Source: Streptomyces roseus (GTDB lineage Bacteria; Actinomycetota; Actinomycetes; Streptomycetales; Streptomycetaceae). From it: a stretch of 64,000 bases of DNA. Position 1 is the first letter of the stretch; the number at the start of each line of letters is the position of its first letter. The stretch spans positions 77,491-141,490 of the forward strand of contig NZ_LFML01000122.1 in NCBI RefSeq assembly GCF_001044425.1, written 5' to 3'. The position numbers were made by a program, and so were the translations under genes. Below, piece by piece: positions 8,536-17,732 of this stretch. The notes under the pieces were generated by a model. It was not told the DNA's origin, did not search any database, and saw nothing but the letters and a program-made list of their open reading frames with translations.

Positions 8536-10521
8536 CTAAACGCCGCGCGCGCCCGGGGGTGCCGTACGGGCACCCGCCCCCTCCCGCACCGCGCTCAGCA
8601 GGGCGTTCGCCCGGGGCGAGGCGGCCAGTGCCTCCAGGGTCAGCGGCCGTCCCGCCGAGTCCGCGAGCGGAAGCCGCCAATTGGGGTACTGGTCCCAGGT
8701 CCCCGGCAGGTTCTGCGGCCGCCGGTCCCCGACCGCGTCGGGCAGCCATACGCCGACCATCCGGGCCGGGGTGCGCAACAGGAACCCGTACAGGGCCCGT
8801 ACGGCGGCCTCCTCGCCCTTGGTGTCCAGACCGAGCCCCTCCAGTACGTCCAGCCACTGGGCGGTGTCGTCGGCGTCCTCGGCGCGCTCCTGCTCCAGCG
8901 GGCGGGTCAGCAGGCCGAGCCGGTCGCGCAGTTCCACGTGGGAGCCGGCCAGCTTGGCGGCGGTGGGCGGCAGGTCGTGGGTGGTGGCGGTGGCCAGGCA
9001 GTCGGCGCGCCAGGCCGCGGGGGCGAGGGGCTGCCCGTCGCCCGCCCAGTCGCGTTCGAACCAGAGGACCGAGGTGCCGAGCACCCCGCGCCGGGCCAGT
9101 GCCTCGCGGACGCGCGGCTCCACCGTCCCGAGGTCCTCGCCGATGACGAGGGCACCGGCCCGGTGGGCCTCCAGGACCAGGACGGCGAGCATCGCCTCGC
9201 CGTCGTACGAGACGTACGTGCCGTCGGCGGGCGGCGCGCCCTCCGGGATCCACCAGAGCCGGAACAGGCCCATGACGTGGTCGATGCGCAGGGCCCCCGC
9301 GTAGCGGAACACCCCGCGCAGCAGCGCTCGGAACGGGGCGTACCCGGTGGCCGCGAGCCGGTCGGGCCGCCACGGCGGCAGCCCCCAGTCCTGGCCGCGC
9401 GCGTTGAAGGCGTCGGGCGGGGCGCCGACGGAGACGCCCTTGGCGTAGAGCGGGGGCCCGAGGGTGTCCGAGCCGTGGGGGTGGACCCCGACGGCGAGGT
9501 CGTGCACGATGCCGACCGGCATCCCGGCGTCGCGGGCGGCCCGCTGGGCGGCGGCGAGCTGGGCGTCCGTCAGCCAGACCAGCCAGCGGTGGAAGTCGGC
9601 GGGCCGGCCGTCGCGCGCGCACCAGGCGGCGTGCCGGTCGAGGGCCTCCCCCTGCTCGGCGCAGAACTCCCGGTACTCCCTCTCGCGTCCGGTGCCGCGC
9701 GGAACGGCGTAGAGCAGTTCCAGCGCCCGGCGCTTCACCTCCCACACCGCGTCCCGGTCGATCAGCGCCCCCTTCTCCAGCACCTGCCGGCGCAGCTCGG
9801 CGCCCTGCTCGGCGAGTTCGGCGAGGGCGTCGCGCTCCGGGCAGTCGGCGTACTCGGGGACGTCCTCGACGCGCAGGTGGACGGGGTCCGGGAAGCGCCG
9901 CGAGGAGGGCCGGTACGGGCTGGGGTCGGTCGGCGTCCCGGGGACGGCGGCGTGCAGCGGGTTGACCTGGACGAAGCCGGCCCCGTGGGTCCGCCCGGCC
10001 CACCGCGCGAGCGCGGCGAGATCACCGAGGTCGCCCATGCCCCAGGACCGCTCGGAGAGCAGGGAGTACAGCTGGACCAGCACCCCGTGGGCCCGCCCGC
10101 CCCCACCGGGCGCCCGCTCGGGGGCCACGATCAAGGTGGCGTCCCCGGTCCGCCCGTCGGGGGTCTCGGCGCTCAGCCGGTGCACGCCGAGGGGCGGCAC
10201 CGCACTGCGCCCGCCGGGCTCCCAGCCGCCGGCTTCCCCGCCCTCCAGGCCGATCCGCGTACCGGGAGGCAGTGCCGCCAGCTCCGTCGGCGGCTGCGAC
10301 CCGGCCCACCACACCAGCACGGGCGGCAGCAGCCGCCGGGAGACCTCGCGCCCGGCTTCGGCCAGCTGCTCCCGTACGGCCTCCGGGGTGGAGCAGTCCA
10401 CGCCCAGCTCGCGCAGCACGGCGGCGACGGTGGCCTCCGGGACCCGGACGGTGACGTCCTCGGCGGGCTTGTAGGTGGTGGCGACTCCGTGCAGGGCCGC
10501 GAGCCGGGCGAGGTCGTCCAT
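8536..10521 (-). CDS. malQ: 4-alpha-glucanotransferase
   Basis: This 661-residue cytoplasmic GH77 amylomaltase transfers alpha-1,4-glucan segments between maltodextrins in glycogen and maltose metabolism. The GH77 signatures are clear: RSWGMGDLGDL near the N-terminal third, FNARGQDWG, LRIDHVMGLFRLWWIPEG with the catalytic Asp, VIGEDLGTV with the acid/base Glu, and TTHDLPP. The long N-terminal extension before the barrel is usual for actinobacterial MalQ. Start is ATG 10521. A possible small gene ends 22 bases upstream on the same strand. Confidence 0.96.
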   Translation of the reverse strand: MDDLARLAALHGVATTYKPAEDVTVRVPEATVAAVLRELGVDCSTPEAVREQLAEAGREVSRRLLPPVLVWWAGSQPPTELAALPPGTRIGLEGGEAGGWEPGGRSAVPPLGVHRLSAETPDGRTGDATLIVAPERAPGGGGRAHGVLVQLYSLLSERSWGMGDLGDLAALARWAGRTHGAGFVQVNPLHAAVPGTPTDPSPYRPSSRRFPDPVHLRVEDVPEYADCPERDALAELAEQGAELRRQVLEKGALIDRDAVWEVKRRALELLYAVPRGTGREREYREFCAEQGEALDRHAAWCARDGRPADFHRWLVWLTDAQLAAAQRAARDAGMPVGIVHDLAVGVHPHGSDTLGPPLYAKGVSVGAPPDAFNARGQDWGLPPWRPDRLAATGYAPFRALLRGVFRYAGALRIDHVMGLFRLWWIPEGAPPADGTYVSYDGEAMLAVLVLEAHRAGALVIGEDLGTVEPRVREALARRGVLGTSVLWFERDWAGDGQPLAPAAWRADCLATATTHDLPPTAAKLAGSHVELRDRLGLLTRPLEQERAEDADDTAQWLDVLEGLGLDTKGEEAAVRALYGFLLRTPARMVGVWLPDAVGDRRPQNLPGTWDQYPNWRLPLADSAGRPLTLEALAASPRANALLSAVREGAGARTAPPGARGV

Positions 10522-10543
10522 GTGAGTACCTGTGTCCCTGTGT

Positions 10544-10780
10544 CTAGGCGGGCGTGGTCGGTTCGCTCGTCAGCGGCGTCACCCCGGCGAGCGGGGGCTC
10601 ACTGGTCAGCGGGGCATGGGCGCAGCCGGCGAGCGGGGGCTCGCTGGTGAGGGGCCCCTCGGCGGGCCCGGCCTGCGCGGGCAGGTGGGCGGGGAGGGGG
10701 GTGCGTGGGATGCCGGGTGCGGTGTCCACGGGCGGTTGCTCCTTTGTCCGTACGGGGCGTGAGGGTGGATCAGGAACCAT
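10544..10780 (-). CDS. Possible small proline-rich protein with repeats
   Basis: This is an open frame of 78 codons ending 22 bases before malQ on the same strand. The predicted product is rich in Pro and Ala. Its C-terminus carries PLTSEPPLAG twice and PLTSEP a third time, so the DNA has matching direct repeats. Most third codon positions after about codon 10 are G or C, as in real genes here. Against it: no good ribosome site precedes ATG 10780 and there is no known domain. It may be a leader-type or spurious frame. Confidence 0.35.
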   Translation of the reverse strand: MVPDPPSRPVRTKEQPPVDTAPGIPRTPLPAHLPAQAGPAEGPLTSEPPLAGCAHAPLTSEPPLAGVTPLTSEPTTPA

Positions 10781-11030
10781 GGAACACCGCCGGGGAACAT
10801 CGCAGCCATACCCCGTGTGCCGCGCCGCATTCCTGGCGTATCCCGTCAGAACCCCCACGGCCGCGGGCGCGGGGCACGCTCCTTCGCCGGCGCGGGCGTG
10901 CCGGCGCCCGAGGCCGGGTTCGCTGCCGGGGCCGGGGCCCGGACTCCGGGCGCGGCGGCGCCCGGACAGGACCCCGGGACCGGGCCGGGGACCTGGCCCG
11001 GCCCGGGGAACTGGACCCGGGGCCCCCGGG
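10781..11030. other. Non-coding, very GC-rich low-complexity stretch
   Basis: This region between the malQ side and the HNH gene consists largely of GGCCGGGG/CCCGGG-type runs with many short self-complementary pieces. I found no convincing gene on either strand. It may simply be an untranslated leader for the malQ side or 3' region of the HNH gene. Confidence 0.5.
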
Positions 11031-11567
11031 CTACGACGCCGCCGCGCCGATGCGGTCCAGGGCCGCCTCCGCGCCGTACGGTTCCAGGTACGGCATCCAG
11101 CGGGGGTCACGGTGGCCCGTGCCGATGATGCGCCAGGCCAGGCCCGACGGCGGAGCGGGCTGGTGGCGCAGGCGCCAGCCCAGCTCCAGCAGGTGGCGGT
11201 CCGCCTTGACGTGGTTGCACCGCCGGCATGCGGCGACCACGTTGTCCCACACGTGCTGCCCGCCGCGGCTGCGCGGGATCACGTGATCGACGCTGGTGGC
11301 GACCCCGCCGCAGTACATGCAGCGTCCGCCGTCGCGGGCGAAGAGCGCGCGGCGGGTGAGAGGAACGGGCCCCCGGTAGGGGACCCGCACGAAGCGCTTG
11401 AGCCGGACCACGCTGGGCGCGGGGACGACTCTCGTCGCGCTGTGCAGAAAGGCGCCGGATTCCTCCAGGGAGACGGCTTTGTTCTCCAGGACGAGGACGA
11501 GCGCGCGGCGGAGCGGTACGACGCCGAGCGGCTCGTACGACGCGTTGAGGACCAGGACGTGCGGCAC
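11031..11567 (-). CDS. HNH endonuclease domain protein
   Basis: This 178-residue protein has an HNH nuclease fold: zinc knuckle cysteines C83/C86 and C114/C117, with DH at 94-95, Asn109 and NH at 118-119 forming the HNH metal site. The N-terminal 70 residues (VLVLNASYEPLGVVPLRRALVLVLENKAV) are the conserved lead-in of the actinobacterial and cyanobacterial housekeeping HNH proteins. Their physiological target is unknown. GTG 11567 has AAGGAGG six bases upstream. It is divergent from the mscS gene. It is not obviously part of a restriction or mobile element. Confidence 0.9.
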   Translation of the reverse strand: MPHVLVLNASYEPLGVVPLRRALVLVLENKAVSLEESGAFLHSATRVVPAPSVVRLKRFVRVPYRGPVPLTRRALFARDGGRCMYCGGVATSVDHVIPRSRGGQHVWDNVVAACRRCNHVKADRHLLELGWRLRHQPAPPSGLAWRIIGTGHRDPRWMPYLEPYGAEAALDRIGAAAS

Positions 11568-11829
11568 GGACTGCCTCCTTGTACGTCGGCGGCGCGTGGC
11601 TCGCGCCGGGACGATCTGCTCTCCAGTCTCCCCTTACGGCTGGTCGAAGCGCCACCACGCGCCCGTAACGGGTCCGAGGTGTTTTCAACCACACCCGCTT
11701 CATCCCCAGGTGAGTCCGGTCTCTCCCTCGAACACGGCACCGGGGACCCCCGAACGCCCCGTTAGTGTGGATGGCCTGCCCCGCACACCCCTTTCCGCGG
11801 GCAGACCGCTATACCTGGAGGTTCCCGTC

Positions 11830-12912
11830 GTGCCCTGGCCTGCCGCCCTGCTGCCCCTGGCAGCCGACACCCCGGACCCGGCCGCTTCCGTCAAGGAGGC
11901 CCACGAGAGCGTCACGAACGCCGCCAGTTTCATCGAGGAGAACTGGGCCGGATGGCTGTACCTCGGCCTGAAGATCCTGCTGATCCTGGTGATCGCGGCC
12001 GCGCTCCGCTCGCTGGTCCGCAAGTCCCTGACCAAGCTCATATTGCGCATGAACCGCGGTGCGGAGGCCGTCGAGGGCATGGCGCTCGGCGGGCTCCTCG
12101 TCAACGCGGAGCGCAGGCGGCAGCGCTCGGAGGCGATCGGCTCGGTCCTGCGTTCGGTGGCCTCGTTCCTGATCCTCGGCACGGCCGGGCTGATGGTGCT
12201 CGGTGCGCTGGGCATCAATCTGGGCCCGCTGCTCGCGAGCGCGGGTGTGGCCGGTGTGGCGATCGGTTTCGGTGCGCGGAACCTGGTGACGGACTTCCTG
12301 TCCGGCGTGTTCATGATCCTTGAAGACCAGTACGGCGTCGGCGACAAGATCGACGCGGGAGTGGCCTCCGGCGAGGTCGTCGAGGTCGGCCTGCGCGTCA
12401 CCAAGCTGCGCGGGGACAGCGGCGAGATCTGGTACGTCCGCAACGGCGAGATCAAGCGGATCGGCAACCTCAGCCAGGGCTGGGCGACGGCGGGTGTGGA
12501 CGTCCAGGTCAAGCCGTCGGAGAGCCTGACCCACATCCGCGAGGTGGTCAAGCACGTCGCCGAGGGCCTGGCCAAGGAGTCCCCGTGGGACGAGCGCCTG
12601 TGGGGTCCGGTGGAGGTGCTGGGCCTGGACGAGGTGCTGCTGGCCTCGATGACGGTGAGGGTCTCGGCGAAGACGATGCCGGGCCAGCAGTTCGCCGTGG
12701 AGCGCGAGCTGCGCTGGCGGATCAAGGAGGCCTTCGACGAGGCCGGTATCGGGATCGTCGGCGGCCTGCCGGCCGCCGGGGGCGAGGAGGAGGCGGCCGA
12801 CCCGTCGGCCGCCGTGGCCGCGCCGTCGGCGCTCGCGAACCCCGCCTCCCCCCAGTCCCTGGCCACCGCCCCGATCCCGCCGTCCGTCGGCGCCCCCCGG
12901 ATCACCAAGTAG
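11830..12912 (+). CDS. mscS: MscS-type mechanosensitive ion channel
   Basis: This 360-residue membrane channel should open under membrane tension to release solutes during osmotic downshock. TM1 is at about 41-60 and TM2 at 106-127. The pore helix TM3 is at about 132-165, with the GVAGVAIGFGARNLVTDFLSG pattern, followed by the MscS beta domain (EDQYGVGDKI) and a mixed C-terminal domain. The last 50 residues are an Ala/Pro-rich disordered tail. I choose GTG 11830 because TGGAGG lies eight bases upstream. Upstream in-frame starts would add residues unlike the family. Confidence 0.93.
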   Translation: MPWPAALLPLAADTPDPAASVKEAHESVTNAASFIEENWAGWLYLGLKILLILVIAAALRSLVRKSLTKLILRMNRGAEAVEGMALGGLLVNAERRRQRSEAIGSVLRSVASFLILGTAGLMVLGALGINLGPLLASAGVAGVAIGFGARNLVTDFLSGVFMILEDQYGVGDKIDAGVASGEVVEVGLRVTKLRGDSGEIWYVRNGEIKRIGNLSQGWATAGVDVQVKPSESLTHIREVVKHVAEGLAKESPWDERLWGPVEVLGLDEVLLASMTVRVSAKTMPGQQFAVERELRWRIKEAFDEAGIGIVGGLPAAGGEEEAADPSAAVAAPSALANPASPQSLATAPIPPSVGAPRITK

Positions 12913-12997
12913 CCCTTTTCCCCCTCCCGCTCCCACCGGCTGCCCCCGCAGGTTCATTTCTGCGGGGGCAGCGGCATTGACACGGCTCGAACACCGA

Positions 12998-13012
12998 TAG
13001 GAAACTTACCTA
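12998..13012. promoter_or_regulatory. Candidate ROK operator
   Basis: TAGGAAACTTACCTA is palindromic except for one base pair and the central base, and lies 83-97 bases before the ROK gene. TTGACA at 12977-12982 just upstream could be a -35 box, so the site would overlap the promoter. This suggests autoregulation of the whole sugar unit. Binding by the ROK protein is inferred. Confidence 0.5.
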
Positions 13013-13094
13013 ACAGTTCCTGACGGCCGCACGGCCACGGAGGGAGCCGTGCCGTCGGCGCAGCCGTCGACCGAGCCGATGACGGAGAGCGCCC

Positions 13095-14366
13095 ATGACC
13101 GGCACCACCCCGGGTACCCCCAGCCTCCTGCGCGTCATGAACGACCGCGCCGCGCTGGACCTGCTGCTGGAGCACGGTCCGCTGTCCCGCACCCGGATCG
13201 GCCGGCTCACCGGGCTTTCCAAGCCCACCGCCTCCCAGCTGCTCGCCCGCCTCGAAGCCGCCGGGCTCGTGATGGCCTCCGGCACCGCCGGCGGCCGCCC
13301 CGGACCCAACGCCCAGCTGTACGGGGTGAACCCGCGCGCCGCACACGTCGCCGGGCTGGACGTCACCCCGAGCGGCATCGTCGCGGCCGTCGCCGATCTC
13401 ACCGGCGAGGTGGTCGGCAGCCACGTCCTGCCGTACACGGAGGGCGCCGGCGCCGTCGACCGGGTCACCCGGGCCCTCGGCGCGGCCGCCCGGGACGCCG
13501 GCCTCGAACGCCGCGACCTCCACCGGGTCGTCATCGCCACCCCGGGCTCCTTCGACCCCGGCAGCGGGGCGCTGCGCTACGCCGACCACCTGCCCGGCTG
13601 GCACTCCCCCACCCTCCTGGAGGAACTCGCGGCGGCCCTGCCGATGCCGGTCGAGTACGAGAACGACGTGAACCTGGCCGCCGTCGCCGAGCAGCGGCTC
13701 GGGGCGGCCCGCGGCCACGGGGACTTCGTCCTGCTGTGGAACGAGGAGGGCCTCGGCGCCGCCCTGGTGCTCGGCGGCCGGCTGCACCGCGGCTGGACCG
13801 GGGGCGCCGGGGAGGTCGGATTCCTGCCCGTACCGGGCCACCCGCTGGTCCGGCACGTCGCCCAGGTCAACTCCGGCGGCTACCAGGAGCTGGCCGGTGT
13901 GCAGGCGGTGCCCGCGATGGCGGCCGCGCTGGGCATCGGGGCGCCGCCCCGGCGAGGCGCCGGGGCGGGCGCCGGCTCCGGCTCCGGCGCCGGGGCGACA
14001 GCCACGGCCGTCGCCACTGCCGTCGCCTCGCCCGTGGCCGCGGCCGTCGCGCTCCTGACGGAGGCGGCGGAGCACCCCGAGGGGGCGAACCTGCTGTTCC
14101 TGCGGCAGTACGCCACCGCCCTGGCCACCGGCATCGCCTCGCTGGTGGCCGTACTGGACCCGGAGATCGTGGTGCTGTCCGGCGCGGTGACCACCGCCGG
14201 CGGGGACGTACTGCGCTCCCTCGTCGAGGCCGAGCTCGCCGATCTCGCCCCCTCGCGGCCGCGTCTGGTGTCCGGCACCGTGCGCGACCGGCCCGTACTG
14301 CGCGGCGCGCTGGAGAGCGCCCTCGCCACCACCCGTGACGAGGTCTTCGACACCTCGCGCCGCTGA
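13095..14366 (+). CDS. ROK-family sugar-responsive repressor
   Basis: This 423-residue regulator has an N-terminal winged HTH (about 15-65: GPLSRTRIGRLTGLSKPTASQLLARLE) and a C-terminal ROK domain. The ROK core is recognisable (GLDVTPSG, VEYENDVNLAAVAE, GAGEVGFLPVPG). However, the ATP-binding DxGxT is degenerate, so it should be a regulator and not a kinase. The protein contains no cysteine, so the CxCGxxGC zinc motif usual in ROK proteins is missing. An Ala/Gly/Ser-rich insertion lies at about 283-315. It leads an apparent operon with the ABC importer, GH4 enzyme and kinase, and probably senses the imported sugar. Confidence 0.92.
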   Translation: MTGTTPGTPSLLRVMNDRAALDLLLEHGPLSRTRIGRLTGLSKPTASQLLARLEAAGLVMASGTAGGRPGPNAQLYGVNPRAAHVAGLDVTPSGIVAAVADLTGEVVGSHVLPYTEGAGAVDRVTRALGAAARDAGLERRDLHRVVIATPGSFDPGSGALRYADHLPGWHSPTLLEELAAALPMPVEYENDVNLAAVAEQRLGAARGHGDFVLLWNEEGLGAALVLGGRLHRGWTGGAGEVGFLPVPGHPLVRHVAQVNSGGYQELAGVQAVPAMAAALGIGAPPRRGAGAGAGSGSGAGATATAVATAVASPVAAAVALLTEAAEHPEGANLLFLRQYATALATGIASLVAVLDPEIVVLSGAVTTAGGDVLRSLVEAELADLAPSRPRLVSGTVRDRPVLRGALESALATTRDEVFDTSRR

Positions 14367-14471
14367 CCTCCCCTCCCCCGAGCACCCGCTTCCCCTCCCG
14401 CGCCACGCCCCTCACCCCGCGTCCCCTGGCACCCGTCCCGGAAGTTCCTCCCGCAGAGAGCGAGCCCCGCC

Positions 14472-15806
14472 ATGCCCAGAACCCGCCGTACGACCGCCGC
14501 GGCCACCGCAGTCGCCGTGCTGTCCGTCCTCGCCACCGCGTGCACGGGCCAGAGCGGAAGCGCGGTCTCCGACGATCCGGGCAAGGAGGTCACGCTCAAC
14601 TTCTGGCACGGCTGGTCCGCGCCGAGCGAGATCAAGGCGATCGAGGAAAACATCGCCCGGTTCGAGAAGGCGCACCCGAACATCAAGGTCAAGGTCACCG
14701 GCAACATGACCGACGACAAGATCAACCAGGCGCTCCGGGCGGGCGGGGACAAGGCCCCCGACGTGGTCTCCTCCTTCACCACCGACAGTGTCGGCAAGTT
14801 CTGCAACACCGGCGCCTTCACCGACCTGAACCCGTTCCTGAGCAAGGCCGGCATGGACAAGGCGAAGATCTTCCCCAAGACCCTGCTGGACTACACCCAG
14901 TTCAACGGCAACCAGTGCACGCTGCCGCTGCTGAACGACGCGTACGGGCTCGTCTACAACAAGGACGCCTTCAAGGCCGCGGGCATCACCGAGCCGCCGA
15001 AGACCTGGAGCCAGTTCGTCGAGGTCGCGCAGAAGCTGACCAAGCCCAACGGGGACTCGTACGACCAGCTCGGCATCATGCCGACCTACCACGGCTACGA
15101 GACCACCCCCGCGCGCCTGGCCGCCCAGTGGAGCCCGAAGTACTTCGCCGCCGACGGGAAGTCGAACCTGGCCAAGGACCCGGGGTTCGCGAGCATGCTG
15201 ACGGCGCAGAAGGACCTGGTGGCCAAGTTGGGCGGCTACGAGAAGCTGGAGAAGTTCCGCAACACCGTCGGCGACGAGTGGAGCGCCGAGCACCCCTTCC
15301 ACAAGGGGCAGGTCGCGATGCAGATCGACGGCGAGTGGCGGGCCTCCATGGCGAAGGAGGCCGGGGTCACGTTCGAGATCGGCACCGCGCCGCTTCCGGT
15401 GCCCGACGACCAGGCCGGCGACTACGGCAAGGGCTACCTCTCCGGGACGATCATGGGCATCGCGGCGGGCAGCAGGAAGCAGAACGCCTCCTGGGAGCTG
15501 GTGAAGTACATGACCACCGACACCGGGGCGGTCGTGGCGTTCGCCAACGCCATCCACAACGTGCCCTCCACGCTGGCGGCGCTGGAGTCCCCGGACCTCC
15601 AGGTCACCCCGGAGTTCAAGACCTTCCTCGACATCGCCCGGAACGCGAAGTCGAGCACCACCCCGGCCCAGGCCGACGGCGGCACCTACCAGCTGACCTT
15701 CCAGGACTTCGCGTACGCGGTCGAGAAGGGCGACGTCGCCGACATACCGGCCGGGCTCGCCAAGACCGACCAGCAGATCGACACGGACATCGCGAAGGCG
15801 AAGTAA
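14472..15806 (+). CDS. Sugar ABC transporter substrate-binding lipoprotein
   Basis: This 444-residue family-1 extracellular binding protein has a Tat/Sec-like basic start and hydrophobic stretch ending in lipobox LATAC, with Cys24 as the lipidated residue. The mature part has the MalE/UgpB-type fold (LNFWHGWSAPSEIKAIEENIARFEKAHPNIKVKV...). It captures an oligosaccharide for the two permeases encoded directly downstream. No ATPase gene is in the operon, so a shared ATPase such as MsiK is probably used, as is known for Streptomyces sugar importers. The substrate is not evident; the GH4 neighbour hints at a beta-glucoside-like sugar. Confidence 0.93.
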   Translation: MPRTRRTTAAATAVAVLSVLATACTGQSGSAVSDDPGKEVTLNFWHGWSAPSEIKAIEENIARFEKAHPNIKVKVTGNMTDDKINQALRAGGDKAPDVVSSFTTDSVGKFCNTGAFTDLNPFLSKAGMDKAKIFPKTLLDYTQFNGNQCTLPLLNDAYGLVYNKDAFKAAGITEPPKTWSQFVEVAQKLTKPNGDSYDQLGIMPTYHGYETTPARLAAQWSPKYFAADGKSNLAKDPGFASMLTAQKDLVAKLGGYEKLEKFRNTVGDEWSAEHPFHKGQVAMQIDGEWRASMAKEAGVTFEIGTAPLPVPDDQAGDYGKGYLSGTIMGIAAGSRKQNASWELVKYMTTDTGAVVAFANAIHNVPSTLAALESPDLQVTPEFKTFLDIARNAKSSTTPAQADGGTYQLTFQDFAYAVEKGDVADIPAGLAKTDQQIDTDIAKAK

Positions 15807-15812
15807 CCCGCG

Positions 15813-16793
15813 ATGACCAGCACCAGCACCGGCAGCAGCACCGGCACCGGCCCCGTCGCGCCCGCGCTGCGGGCGAAGCGCAGGCGGTCCGCCCTGCGGA
15901 CCGCGGCCTTCATGTCGCCCTGGCTGATCGGGTTCGCGGTCTTCTTCGCGTACCCGCTCGTGTCCACCGTGTACTTCTCCTTCACGAAGTACGACGGTTT
16001 CCGCCCGCCCGTCTTCAACGGCCTGGACAACTGGACGTACGTCTTCACCGACTATCCGCTGTTCTGGCCGGCCATGCGCAACACCCTGTGGCTGGTCCTG
16101 GTGATGGTCACCTGCCGGGTCGTCTTCGGCCTCGGCGTCGGCCTGCTCATCACCAGGATCAAGACGGCGGCGGGGGTCTTCCGGACCCTGTTCTACCTGC
16201 CCTACCTGGCCCCGCCGGTGGCCGCGACCCTGGCCTTCGTCTTCCTGCTCAACCCCGGCACCGGCCCCGTCAACACCCTGCTGGAGTCGGTCGGCCTGCC
16301 CGCCCCCGGCTGGTTCACCGACGCCGACTGGTCCAAGCCCGCGCTCACCGCCCTCGCGCTGTGGGGGGTCGGCGACCTGATGGTCATCTTCATGGCCGCG
16401 CTGCTGGACGTACCGAAGGAGCAGTACGAGGCCGCCGAGCTGGACGGGGCCGGGTCCTGGGCCCGGTTCCGGCACATCACCCTGCCGAACATCGCGCCGA
16501 TCATCCTGTTCGCGGTGGTCACCGGGGTCATCCAGGCTATGCAGTACTACACGCAGCCCCTGGTGGCGGGGAAGGTCGCCGCGGGTGTCATCGGCGGCTC
16601 GGGCCAGCAGTTCGAGCCGGGCTACCCCGACAAGTCCACGCTGACCCTCCCCCAGGTCGTCTACAACGTCGGCTTCCAGCGCTTCGACTACGGCACCGCG
16701 TGTGTCGTCGCGCTGGTCCTCTTCGCCCTCTCCATGGCCTTCACCGCACTCCTGATGCGCCGCCGTGGCGGGCTGATCGGAACAGGTGACTGA
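15813..16793 (+). CDS. Sugar ABC transporter permease (MalF type)
   Basis: This 326-residue inner-membrane permease has six helices. The EAA loop that docks the ATPase reads EAAELDGAGSWARFRHITLP (about residues 208-227). It starts 6 bases after the binding-protein gene, so it is in the same operon. A Thr/Ser/Gly-rich N-terminal tail of about 20 residues precedes the first helix. It pairs with the next permease to form the channel. Confidence 0.94.
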   Translation: MTSTSTGSSTGTGPVAPALRAKRRRSALRTAAFMSPWLIGFAVFFAYPLVSTVYFSFTKYDGFRPPVFNGLDNWTYVFTDYPLFWPAMRNTLWLVLVMVTCRVVFGLGVGLLITRIKTAAGVFRTLFYLPYLAPPVAATLAFVFLLNPGTGPVNTLLESVGLPAPGWFTDADWSKPALTALALWGVGDLMVIFMAALLDVPKEQYEAAELDGAGSWARFRHITLPNIAPIILFAVVTGVIQAMQYYTQPLVAGKVAAGVIGGSGQQFEPGYPDKSTLTLPQVVYNVGFQRFDYGTACVVALVLFALSMAFTALLMRRRGGLIGTGD

Positions 16794-16794
16794 G

Positions 16795-17727
16795 ATGGCC
16801 CAACTGACCGACACGACCGACACGACGGCGCCCGCCGCCACGGGGCGGGCCGGGGCGCCCGCGCGGACCGCGGGACCGCGCGGCACCGCCGCCGGCGCCG
16901 GCCGCAAGGCCCTCCTGCACTGGATCGGCGTACACGCCCTCGGTGTGGCCGCCGCCCTGTTCTTCGTCCTCCCCTTCGTCTTCCTCTTCCTGACCTCCCT
17001 GATGAGCGATCAGCAGGCGCTGACCCGCGACCTCGTGCCCCACACCTGGGAATGGGGCAACTACGCCAAGGTGTGGAACACCCCCGGCTTCCTGACCTGG
17101 TGGCGCAACACCCTGCTGTACGCGGGGCTGGGCACGCTGCTGACCGTGCTCTCCTCGGTGCCCGTGGCGTACGCGCTCGCCAAGTTCCGCTTCCGCGGGC
17201 GGCGGCTGTCGCTGCTGCTGGTGATCGCCATGATGATGCTGCCGCCGCAGGTGGTGGTCATCCCGATGTACCTGTTCTGGGCCAAGCAGCTCGACCTGTC
17301 CGGCACCTTGTGGCCGCTGATCATCCCGATGGCCTTCGGCGACGCGTTCTCGATCTTCCTGCTCCGCCAGTTCCTGCTGACCATCCCGGACGAGTACCTG
17401 GACGCGGCCAAGGTCGACGGCTGCGGCGAGCTCCGCACCCTGCTGCGCGTGGTCCTGCCGATGGCCAGACCGGGCATCGCCGCCGTCGCGCTGTTCCAGT
17501 TCTTCAGCGCGTGGAACGACTACTTCGGCCCGCAGATCTACGCCTCGGACAACCCCGCCGCCTGGACCCTCAGTTACGGACTGGAGTCCTTCAAGGGGGC
17601 GCACCACACCAACTGGAACCTCACCATGGCCGCGACCGTGCTGGTCATGGCGCCGGTGATCCTCCTCTTCTTCTTCGCCCAGAAGGCGTTCGTCGAGGGC
17701 GTCACCCTGACGGGAGTGAAAGGCTAG
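16795..17727 (+). CDS. Sugar ABC transporter permease (MalG type)
   Basis: This 310-residue permease has six helices and a cytoplasmic EAA loop (LDAAKVDGCGELRTLLRVVLP, roughly 198-218). ATG 16795 has AGGTGA just upstream and follows the previous stop by one base. GTG 16786, overlapping that stop, is the alternative start. A 40-residue Thr/Ala/Gly-rich cytoplasmic tail precedes helix 1. It completes the importer membrane pair. Confidence 0.94.
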   Translation: MAQLTDTTDTTAPAATGRAGAPARTAGPRGTAAGAGRKALLHWIGVHALGVAAALFFVLPFVFLFLTSLMSDQQALTRDLVPHTWEWGNYAKVWNTPGFLTWWRNTLLYAGLGTLLTVLSSVPVAYALAKFRFRGRRLSLLLVIAMMMLPPQVVVIPMYLFWAKQLDLSGTLWPLIIPMAFGDAFSIFLLRQFLLTIPDEYLDAAKVDGCGELRTLLRVVLPMARPGIAAVALFQFFSAWNDYFGPQIYASDNPAAWTLSYGLESFKGAHHTNWNLTMAATVLVMAPVILLFFFAQKAFVEGVTLTGVKG

Positions 17728-17732
17728 TGACC

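Noticed and set aside
8276..10003. A 575-residue minus-strand protein covering malQ in another frame
   Set aside because: Only its last 79 codons look real (the small membrane protein); the rest is a shadow of malQ.
16786..16794. GTG 16786 as start of the second permease
   Set aside because: The ribosome site AGGTGA fits ATG 16795 better; the GTG lies within that site. The difference is only three residues.
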